Source: Bacillota bacterium (GTDB lineage Bacteria > Bacillota_C > Negativicutes > Sporomusales > Sporomusaceae). From it: a DNA stretch of 11,731 nt. The stretch covers positions 1 through 11,731 of the forward strand of contig JAEZQV010000335.1 in NCBI GenBank assembly GCA_023441125.1, in the 5' to 3' direction. The translations under genes were made by a program, and so were the position numbers. The notes beneath the pieces were generated by a model that saw only the letters and a list, made by a program, of their open reading frames with translations, made no database searches and was not told the DNA's origin. This document shows, piece by piece, positions 6,510 through 11,731 of the stretch (positions are counted from its first letter, which is position 1; the number at the start of each line of letters is the position of its first letter).

Positions 6510-7691
6510 TTAACGAAATTCCTCTGCCAGCGCTTTGAAAGCGGGGATGGAGTTGGTAATTGTTTGCAAATCAACGCAATAAGCAATGCGGAAATGTCCG
6601 GGGCAGCCGAAGCCGCTGCCGGGTACTAATAGGAGATTATACTTGAGCGCGCGTTTGGTAAATTCGATATCGTCGGGAATGAGCGACTGCGGGAACAGAT
6701 AGAAGGCTCCCTGGGGCTTTACACAAGCATAGCCGAGTTCGGTAAGCCGGCTGTATAAATAATCGCGCCGCTTCTGGTACTCTTGTGTATTGACTGCGGC
6801 TGCCAGCGCATCGCCGACAATTTTCTGAAACAGAGCGGGTGCATTGACAAAACCCAGGGTACGGTGGGCGAATATGAGACCGTTGACAAACAACTCGCTG
6901 TCCTCGATCGCCGGGTTTACCGCAATATAACCGATGCGTTCCCCGGGGATAGCCAACGATTTACTGTAGGAGTTGACGAGAACGGAATGGTTGAAGATTT
7001 TCAGTATCTGGGGAACACTCGCCTGCTCATACACGATTTTGCTGTAAGGTTCGTCCGATATCACCAGGATCTCGGAGGCGAATTCCTGTTCTTTGCCGGC
7101 CAGCAAAGCGGCTAGCTGCTGCAAGGTCTCTTCACTGTAAATGACACCGGTGGGATTATTGGGCGAATTGAGAATAATCGCTTTGCACTTCGGGGTAATG
7201 CTCTTGGCCAGGGCGGCGATGGAAGGTTCAAAGGTGTTGGAATCGGTGGGGACGACCACTGGTTTGCCGCCATGGTTTTCTACATAGAACAGATATTCAA
7301 CGAAGAAAGGCGCCAGGACGACTACTTCGTCTCCGGGATTCAGGATGGCTTTTAAGACGACATTGAGCCCGCCGGCAGCGCCGGAGGTCATGATGATATG
7401 ATTTTGCGTCAGCGGGGCATTGCTTTCTTCGCTGACTTTTTTTGCTATTTTCTCACGCACGGCTGGATAGCCGGCATTGCTCATATAACGGTGCAGTCCC
7501 GGTTCGCCGCCGTTGGCGTATTTTTCCAATGCTGCTTTTACTTCTGTTGGCGGTTCATAATCCGGATTTCCCAGACTAAAATCATATACTTTGTCGGCGC
7601 CGTGAATTTTGCGGAGTTTTTCCCCTTCCTCAAACATGGCGCGTATCCATGAAGATTTAGCTATTTTGTCATAAATATTGCGTGAAAGCAT
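6510..7691 (-). CDS. Class I/II pyridoxal-phosphate aminotransferase (AspC-like)
   Basis: Cytoplasmic fold-type I PLP enzyme of 393 residues, full length. Features in order: DFSLGNPDYEPP near the N-terminus, TSGAAGGLN (about 102-110) for the PLP phosphate pocket, NSPNNPTG (175-182) with the Asn contacting the PLP ring, ISDEPYSKIVY (Asp213 pairing with the pyridine nitrogen, Tyr216), and SYSKSLAIPGERIGY with Lys244 as the Schiff-base lysine and the following Arg. FRIAYC near the end carries the probable substrate-carboxylate arginine. It presumably transfers amino groups between an amino acid and 2-oxoglutarate, but the specificity (Asp, Ala, aromatic) is not decided by these motifs. The start at 7691 is set by AAGGAGG 6 nt upstream on the minus strand; the longer start at 7712 would swallow that site. 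It is monocistronic and divergent from the deaminase gene; the 248 nt between the two starts show no clear promoter match. Confidence 0.93.
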   Translation of the reverse strand: MLSRNIYDKIAKSSWIRAMFEEGEKLRKIHGADKVYDFSLGNPDYEPPTEVKAALEKYANGGEPGLHRYMSNAGYPAVREKIAKKVSEESNAPLTQNHIIMTSGAAGGLNVVLKAILNPGDEVVVLAPFFVEYLFYVENHGGKPVVVPTDSNTFEPSIAALAKSITPKCKAIILNSPNNPTGVIYSEETLQQLAALLAGKEQEFASEILVISDEPYSKIVYEQASVPQILKIFNHSVLVNSYSKSLAIPGERIGYIAVNPAIEDSELFVNGLIFAHRTLGFVNAPALFQKIVGDALAAAVNTQEYQKRRDYLYSRLTELGYACVKPQGAFYLFPQSLIPDDIEFTKRALKYNLLLVPGSGFGCPGHFRIAYCVDLQTITNSIPAFKALAEEFR

Positions 7692-7939
7692 AGTTTTCCT
7701 CCTTAGATGCATTATGACCCGTTACTACGTTGGATTTTCTGTTAAGAAAATAATTCCTTAGCCCAGTTTACAGCAGGATGACGCAAAAAAGCAACCGGTA
7801 ATTTGAGATGTTAACTGATGTTTCTCTGTCATAGACAATCTGAACGGGGCTATTTTGTAAAAAATAACTGGCGCTAAGGCAATAAGTGTGTTATTCTGTA
7901 ACGATATTTACCTTAACTACATGTATTGGAGGGCGTTTT

Positions 7940-8806
7940 ATGGAGGTCACTCATTATATGAATATAGCGATAGAAGAGGCTAAGCTGAGCTTGCGTGAGG
8001 GCAATCATGGTTTTGGGGCGGTTCTTATCAAGGATGGGCAAATCATTGCTGCTGAGCATGACCGGGAAGAAACAGCAGGGGATCCAACCGCGCATGCTGA
8101 ACTTAATGCAATAAAAGCGGCTGTCCGGAAATTGGGCAAAGACCTTGCCGGCTGTGTGTTAATAACTACGCATGAGCCCTGCCCGATGTGTGCCGGCGCA
8201 ATTGTCTGGGCAAACATTTCCGGACTTGCGTTTGGCTGTTCCATTAAAGACGCCAGGTCGCAGGGACGCAGGCGCATCGATTTAACCTGTGAAGATGTAT
8301 TCAACAAAGCCAATTGCAATATCAATATACAGGCCGGTATCCTGCAGCAAGCCTGTTCTGTTTTATACCGGCAGGATGTAAGAAGCGAAATCGAGAAATT
8401 GCGTACAGCAGATGCCGGTAAGCTTGCGGAACTGAACGCCGATTCAGTAGCCAAGCGGGTGGCCTGGTTCCGGGAAAACCGGGATCGATTCCAGTTTATC
8501 AGTGACGACTTGTTAGAGTCCGGTTACCGACTTTTATTGACGCGGTTTGGCATTACCGCGGAGCAGGCGCCCATTATTAGCAAGTCGGCAAAGGAAATTA
8601 TCTTTCATTCCCAAAACTTTTGTCCCACGCTGGAGGCCTGCAAAATTTTAGAGATGGATACAAGCTATGTATGCCGCAGACTGAATGAAGATGCAACCGA
8701 TGCATTATTGAAACAGCTTAGCCCGAAACTCAGGTTTACAAGAAATTACGCCAAACTGAGGCCCTATACGGACTACTGCGAAGAAATGATCAGCATCCGG
8801 GAGTAA
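7940..8806 (+). CDS. Zinc nucleoside/nucleobase deaminase with extra C-terminal domain
   Basis: The N-terminal ~150 residues are a cytidine/deoxycytidylate deaminase fold: NHGFGAVLIKDGQII, TAHAELNAI (zinc ligand His52, proton shuttle Glu54) and HEPCPMCAGAI (zinc ligands Cys81 and Cys84). This arrangement matches guanine deaminase/TadA/CMP-deaminase type enzymes; the base or nucleoside deaminated is not decided. Stand-alone enzymes of this class are about 150-160 residues, but this protein has 288. The added ~120 residues (about 165-288) begin with a charged helical stretch and contain FCPTLEAC (Cys228, Cys234), YVC (Cys245) and DYCEE (Cys280); I do not recognise the domain. It may bind metal or substrate, which is inference. 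TGGAGGG at 7927-7933 sets the ATG at 7940 as the start, not the longer frame from 7886. It is probably monocistronic; a tetR promoter follows. Confidence 0.85.
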   Translation: MEVTHYMNIAIEEAKLSLREGNHGFGAVLIKDGQIIAAEHDREETAGDPTAHAELNAIKAAVRKLGKDLAGCVLITTHEPCPMCAGAIVWANISGLAFGCSIKDARSQGRRRIDLTCEDVFNKANCNINIQAGILQQACSVLYRQDVRSEIEKLRTADAGKLAELNADSVAKRVAWFRENRDRFQFISDDLLESGYRLLLTRFGITAEQAPIISKSAKEIIFHSQNFCPTLEACKILEMDTSYVCRRLNEDATDALLKQLSPKLRFTRNYAKLRPYTDYCEEMISIRE

Positions 8807-8841
8807 ATATTCTTTGGCGGCAAACAAAGCGAAACCAATGC

Positions 8842-8869
8842 TTGACAGTATAATCATCAGTACTATACC
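8842..8869 (+). promoter_or_regulatory. Probable tetR promoter
   Basis: TTGACA (8842-8847) is followed after 16 nt by TATACC (8864-8869). A perfect TATAAT at 8849-8854 overlaps the spacer but has no good -35 of its own. With either choice, transcription would start near 8861-8876, directly at the operator-like palindrome and upstream of the AAGGAG ribosome binding site. Confidence 0.6.
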
Positions 8870-8875
8870 ATACAA

Positions 8876-8897
8876 TTGTACCAACCGGTAGGTATAA
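8876..8897 (+). promoter_or_regulatory. TetR operator box 1 (in front of tetR)
   Basis: The core 8879-8894, TACCAACC|GGTAGGTA, is a 16-bp palindrome with a single mismatched pair. It spans the expected tetR transcription start. The 22-nt region matches 9574-9595 at 20 positions, and that second copy stands in front of the iron-sulfur gene. Binding by the adjacent TetR protein is inferred from position and repetition. Confidence 0.7.
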
Positions 8898-8909
8898 GGA
8901 GTGGTTTAG

Positions 8910-9518
8910 TTGTCACAAAAGCGCCAGGAAATCGTTAGGTCGGCAGCCGCATTGATGCATTCCAAGGGCTATGAAAGTACCAAACTCAGTGATATTTTGG
9001 CAGCCGCACAGATTGGCAAAGGCCAATTTTACCACTACTTTTCATCCAAGCATGAGTTGGGGCTGGCTGTCATCGATTACCTCTATCATAGCTGGTGCCA
9101 GCGCTTGCTGGAAGACATCCTTAGTTCGGAGAAAGAGCCGGAAATCAGGTTTAATGAGATGCTGGACTGGATTGTAAACAGACAACTGATGAATCAGGCG
9201 AGATGTGGCTGTGTGTTCGGCAATCTCGCCATAGAAATGAGTGAACATGATGAGGTATTCCGCCAGAAACTGCAGTCTGTATTTGCGACCTGGACGGAAA
9301 AATTAAAACCTGTGCTGGCAGGCATGGTGAAACCTCCCTTGGCAGTTGCGCCGGCCGAGCTTGACAAATTGGCGCAGGGTGTGGTGGCGATGGTGGAAGG
9401 CGGTATCCTGCTGATGAAAAGCAAACAGGATATTGAAGTGCTTAAAAATATGACCGTTTTAGTCAGGACACTGGTTCATGCGGTTATTGGCCCCCGCTGC
9501 CATGAGAATATGCGGTAG
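8910..9518 (+). CDS. TetR-family transcriptional repressor (YxaF/LmrA-like C-terminus)
   Basis: Dimeric helix-turn-helix repressor of 202 residues, normal for the family. The N-terminal domain (residues 5-52) has the TetR pattern: IVRSAAALMHSKGYESTKLSDI, then AAQIGKGQFYHYFSSKHEL with the recognition helix around 37-43. The ligand domain contains CGCVFGNLAIEMSEHDE (99-115), like the 'GC..GNLA.E' stretch of YxaF/LmrA-type regulators; its two close cysteines (99, 101) could sense thiol-reactive compounds, which is speculation. The start is a TTG at 8910, 8 nt after AAGGAG (8896-8901); no better start exists because an in-frame stop lies just upstream. It is likely to repress itself and the following iron-sulfur/Crp genes through the matching boxes at 8876 and 9574. 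Confidence 0.92.
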   Translation: MSQKRQEIVRSAAALMHSKGYESTKLSDILAAAQIGKGQFYHYFSSKHELGLAVIDYLYHSWCQRLLEDILSSEKEPEIRFNEMLDWIVNRQLMNQARCGCVFGNLAIEMSEHDEVFRQKLQSVFATWTEKLKPVLAGMVKPPLAVAPAELDKLAQGVVAMVEGGILLMKSKQDIEVLKNMTVLVRTLVHAVIGPRCHENMR

Positions 9519-9573
9519 CTGCTATTGCGCAGCATAGTGCTATCACAAACATAAATGGGGCAGTCAGGTTTTG

Positions 9574-9595
9574 TTGTACCAACTGGTGGGTATAA
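9574..9595 (+). promoter_or_regulatory. TetR operator box 2 (in front of the iron-sulfur gene)
   Basis: The second copy of the tetR-region box. The shared core of the two copies is TACCAACYGGTRGGTATAA, differing at only two positions. It lies 46 nt before the start of the QueG-like gene. The TATAAC at its right end (9591-9596) could be the -10 element, so bound repressor would block polymerase; no convincing -35 was found. Confidence 0.7.
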
Positions 9596-9640
9596 CCCAT
9601 AAACTTCTCTCGGTAAATTAATTGAAAGGGAGCGATGTTC

Positions 9641-10555
9641 ATGCAGAAAAATTCCGATGGTGAAACTACGCAAGCCTGTCTAACGGCTGACAGCGAAATG
9701 AGTCAGGCGATAATCAGGGAGATTTGCCGCTTTGTCCAGGAAAGTCCGGCTAATTGCTTTCCCGATGAAGACAGGCCCTTTTTCGCGGAACCGCTGGTTG
9801 GTTTCGCCAGTGCGACTGATCCGTTATTCACCCAATACAAAACCATCATCGGCGACTTTCATCTGACGCCGCAGGAATTACTGGCCCAATCGGACGGCGG
9901 GGCGACCTGGCAGCCTGCTACCGTAATTAGCTGGGTGCTGCCGGTTACGCTTGCTACCAGGCTGACCAATCGTGAGGAAAGCACCTATCCCTCCAAGGCC
10001 TGGGGCCAGACCAGAGGTTTCGGTGAAAAGTTCAATGCCGCTCTAAGAACCCATATTGTCGAATATCTGCGCGGCCTGGGCTGCCAGGCTGCCGCACCGC
10101 AACTGCTGTCTGCCTGGCAAAGGTTTACCGAGACGCCCGTCGGCATAGCCTCGTCGTGGTCTGAACGACATGCTGCCTATGCTGCCGGTTTGGGTACCTT
10201 TAGCCTGAATGATGCGCTGATTACCCCCAAAGGCATTGCCCACCGGCTGGGCAGTGTGATCACCGATTTAGTGCTTACGCCCTCACCGCGGCTTTACCCC
10301 GGTCTCCGCTCGAACTGTCTTTATTTCCGGGAGGAAAGCTGCGGGTTATGCATAGAACGTTGTCCGGTCGGCGCCTTGTCTGTCGACGGGCATGATAAAA
10401 ACAAATGCTGCCAGCATGTCTACGGCACGGTCCTGGCGGCTGTAGGCGAGTCTTACGGCGTTGCGGAAGCCGGGTGCGGCCTTTGTCAAACCAAAGTCCC
10501 GTGCGAAGGGCGGATTCCCGCCGGCCGTACACCCTATTCGCCCTGTGGCCGGTAG
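9641..10555 (+). CDS. QueG-like 4Fe-4S protein (epoxyqueuosine-reductase-related, atypical cysteine pattern)
   Basis: Predicted cytoplasmic iron-sulfur oxidoreductase of 304 residues. The middle region, ERHAAYAAGLGTFSLNDALIT (about 175-195) followed by HRLGSVITDL, corresponds to the 'ER..A..AGLG..GKN.LL......LGE...D' stretch of QueG and related cobalamin-dependent reductases. A ferredoxin-like part follows: Cys226-x7-Cys234-x2-Cys237-x3-Cys241-Pro, Cys256/Cys257, then Cys279-x2-Cys282-x5-Cys288. QueG has two [4Fe-4S] clusters with CxxCxxCxxxCP and CxxCxxxCP; here the first loses its middle cysteine and gains one upstream, and the second has wider spacing. The C-terminal HEAT-type extension of long QueG proteins is absent. 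Activity on tRNA epoxyqueuosine is therefore unproven, and reduction of another substrate is plausible. GGGAG (9628-9632) favours ATG 9641 (8 nt) over ATG 9635 (2 nt). It is preceded by a TetR box and followed after 47 nt by a Crp/Fnr gene. Confidence 0.8.
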   Translation: MQKNSDGETTQACLTADSEMSQAIIREICRFVQESPANCFPDEDRPFFAEPLVGFASATDPLFTQYKTIIGDFHLTPQELLAQSDGGATWQPATVISWVLPVTLATRLTNREESTYPSKAWGQTRGFGEKFNAALRTHIVEYLRGLGCQAAAPQLLSAWQRFTETPVGIASSWSERHAAYAAGLGTFSLNDALITPKGIAHRLGSVITDLVLTPSPRLYPGLRSNCLYFREESCGLCIERCPVGALSVDGHDKNKCCQHVYGTVLAAVGESYGVAEAGCGLCQTKVPCEGRIPAGRTPYSPCGR

Positions 10556-10602
10556 TACCCTTACCCGGCTTTGGGGACGCGCACCTAGGTAAGGAGGGCT
10601 TT

Positions 10603-11274
10603 ATGGATAACAGATCGCATTTTTGTTTACGGGACAGTACCCTGTTCTCGGGTTTGAGCATGGAATTTTTCAAACATATCTGTTGGGCCACCAGCAAACA
10701 GCAGATAACAAAGGGCTATGTTTTATTTCAACAAGGGGAAGAGGCTGACCGCATTTACGTTATCAAAGAAGGCCGGTTCAAATTAGTACGGCTGAGTGAA
10801 GACGGCGGCGAATCCATTCTGCAGATTGTGGGTCCGGGCGATTTGTTGGGGGAAACGGCCTTATTCCGTCCCGGCACTACTCAGCTGGCCACGGCCATTG
10901 CTTTGGAAGCGGCCAAAGTCTGCAGTATCGACCGGGCTACGTTTGAAACAGTGCTTAAAGGCCAGCCGGATCTGGCCTGGGAAATCATCAAAAATATGGG
11001 TGACCGGTTATATACCATGTGGGAGCAGGTAGCGGAAAGCAACAGGCAGACCACCCCGGAAAAAGTATTGCGGCTTTTGGTGCGGCTGGCAAGGGAACAC
11101 GGCAAGTCCTGCACCCAGGGCATTAAGCTCACCATTCCCTTAACCCAGCAGGAAATTGCCGCCCTGGTGGGTTCCTCCCGAGTAATGGTTTCGCAATCCA
11201 TCAAAGAATTAACGGACAAGAATTATCTCTGCCGGGAAGAAAGGCATTATATTCTAAAAAATAAGTGTTTTTAG
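10603..11274 (+). CDS. Crp/Fnr-family transcriptional regulator
   Basis: Regulator of 223 residues: a cyclic-nucleotide-binding-like beta-roll (about 12-115, with GYVLFQQGEEADRIYVIKEG and PGDLLGETALFRPG), a long dimer helix (about 118-148) and a Crp-type helix-turn-helix, LTQQEIAALVGSSRVMVSQS (180-199). The phosphate-binding cassette reads GETALF...TTQLATA, with Gln where cAMP-binding Crp has Arg, so cAMP is an unlikely ligand. Six cysteines (8, 27, 107, 170, 210, 222) are present, but not in the N-terminal cluster spacing of E. coli Fnr. AAGGAGGG (10591-10598) gives the ATG at 10603; the frame runs open upstream to 10405 inside the preceding gene but that part is a shadow. It probably shares a transcript with the QueG-like gene and may sense a redox signal or metabolite; the target is unknown. 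Confidence 0.9.
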   Translation: MDNRSHFCLRDSTLFSGLSMEFFKHICWATSKQQITKGYVLFQQGEEADRIYVIKEGRFKLVRLSEDGGESILQIVGPGDLLGETALFRPGTTQLATAIALEAAKVCSIDRATFETVLKGQPDLAWEIIKNMGDRLYTMWEQVAESNRQTTPEKVLRLLVRLAREHGKSCTQGIKLTIPLTQQEIAALVGSSRVMVSQSIKELTDKNYLCREERHYILKNKCF

Positions 11275-11321
11275 TCCGGCGCTGTAAAATAGTTAACAGC
11301 TTATCCTTCTTTTCTAAGCTA

Positions 11322-11354
11322 TTATTGTCTTAGGTGCTCAATAACTGACAATAA
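11322..11354. repeat. 8-bp inverted repeat before the PNPOx-like gene
   Basis: TTATTGTC (11322-11329) and GACAATAA (11347-11354) are perfect inverted copies 17 nt apart. The right arm runs into the AAGGAG ribosome binding site. It could be a regulator site or a weak leader hairpin that touches the ribosome site. A second, 6-bp inverted repeat (AGCTTA 11298-11303, TAAGCT 11315-11320) lies just upstream and might be a weak end of the Crp/Fnr transcript; no clear T run follows. Confidence 0.4.
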
Positions 11355-11366
11355 GGAGTGGTAAGC

Positions 11367-11693
11367 GTGAGTGAAAAAGTAGAACCGGCCGTTATTCTTG
11401 CCGACGACATGAAAGCGGTAATCGCGGCATCGCCGTTCATTGCCCTGGCATCGGTGTCCGCAAACGGTGAACCCCATCTGATTGTAGTTGGCAAAGCCAA
11501 ACGGGTAGAAGACGACAGCCGCTTGGTCTTTGGTGTGTACAAAATGGACAAAACCCGAGAAAATCTGGCCGCAACCGGCCGGTTGCAGGCAGCGGTGGTT
11601 GACGGGAAAATTGGCTACCGCTTTACCGGTACTGCCGTGGTGCAGGGCGACGAAGTTATTTTCTCAGTGCAGCAAGTGGCGACACTGCTGTAG
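11367..11693 (+). CDS. Pyridoxamine 5'-phosphate oxidase-like FMN-binding split-barrel protein
   Basis: Small protein of 108 residues resembling short members of the PNPOx-like split beta-barrel superfamily, which bind FMN (or F420/heme) as dimers. The pattern is typical: a first helix (MKAVIAASPFIALASVSANG), strands EPHLIVVGKAKRVEDDSRLVFGVYKMDKTRENLAATGRLQ-type with the turn at KTRENL, and a last strand pair IGYRFTGTAVVQGDEV. Full PNPOx is about twice as long, so vitamin B6 oxidation is not expected; flavin-dependent reduction or flavin storage is more usual for such short forms. The GTG at 11367 follows AAGGAG (11353-11358) by 8 nt. Nothing recognisable lies in the remaining 38 nt to the window end. 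Placement after a Crp/Fnr regulator suggests, without proof, a redox context. Confidence 0.75.
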   Translation: MSEKVEPAVILADDMKAVIAASPFIALASVSANGEPHLIVVGKAKRVEDDSRLVFGVYKMDKTRENLAATGRLQAAVVDGKIGYRFTGTAVVQGDEVIFSVQQVATLL

Positions 11694-11731
11694 GCAACAT
11701 AAAAGTTTACCCCAAAAGGGCCGTGCTGAAA

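Noticed and set aside
8812..8829. CTTTG-N8-CAAAG hairpin after the deaminase gene as a terminator.
   Set aside because: Short, AT-rich stem with no T tract on the + strand.
9518..9533. GCTGC-N6-GCAGC hairpin after tetR as a terminator.
   Set aside because: Only 5 bp and no T run follows.
10405..10602. An N-terminal extension of the Crp/Fnr protein or overlap with the QueG-like gene.
   Set aside because: The extension is Arg/Pro-rich and lies inside the other gene in a different frame; a strong ribosome binding site precedes the internal ATG at 10603.
10275..10697. A 140-residue minus-strand frame.
   Set aside because: It is antisense to the iron-sulfur coding region with Arg/Pro-rich low-complexity composition typical of a shadow frame.
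1..11731. CRISPR arrays, insertion sequences, tRNA or rRNA genes, phage or defence genes.
   Set aside because: No regularly spaced repeats, transposase frames, cloverleaf-like segments or recognisable defence proteins were seen on either strand.

Overview
The window looks like a chromosomal segment of a Gram-negative-type Firmicute (Negativicutes, Sporomusa/Pelosinus-like). This is inferred from strong AGGAGG-type ribosome binding sites, frequent GTG/TTG starts, the mixed base composition and the gene repertoire; no marker gene fixes the taxon. I see no rRNA, tRNA, CRISPR array, insertion sequence or attachment site. It reads as ordinary chromosome made of short transcription units, each with its own regulator.

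Layout. (1) Positions 2-1078: the 3' three quarters of a glycerol-3-phosphate transporter gene (glpT), cut by the left edge and closed by a strong hairpin terminator. (2) 1151-3166, minus strand: a GT-B glycosyltransferase and, upstream of it and separated by a terminator, an AraC-family regulator. (3) 3288-4611: a GNAT acetyltransferase followed 31 nt later by a diaminopimelate-epimerase homologue (DapF fold) in which both catalytic cysteines are serines. (4) 4707-6447: a near-consensus promoter with inverted repeats at its start site, then a MarR regulator and an MFS exporter, a typical self-regulated efflux pair. A perfect 21-bp hairpin terminates this unit and the convergent next gene. (5) 6510-7691, minus strand: a class I/II PLP aminotransferase. 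(6) 7940-8806: a zinc nucleoside/cytosine-type deaminase with a long extra C-terminal cysteine-containing domain. (7) 8842-11274: a TetR regulator, an iron-sulfur protein related to epoxyqueuosine reductase (QueG), and a Crp/Fnr-family regulator. The same operator-like sequence lies in front of both tetR and the iron-sulfur gene, so the TetR protein probably represses itself and the downstream pair. (8) 11367-11693: a small pyridoxamine-phosphate-oxidase-like flavin-binding protein preceded by an 8-bp inverted repeat.

Most worth following up: the Ser/Ser DapF homologue with its GNAT partner (a changed active site that argues against plain meso-DAP synthesis), the two matching TetR boxes that define a small local regulon around an atypical QueG-like redox protein, and the deaminase fused to an unrecognised domain. 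I do not see a clear defence system or a large novel multi-gene machine. Several start codons were moved inward from the longest reading frame because the ribosome binding site sits in front of an internal start.
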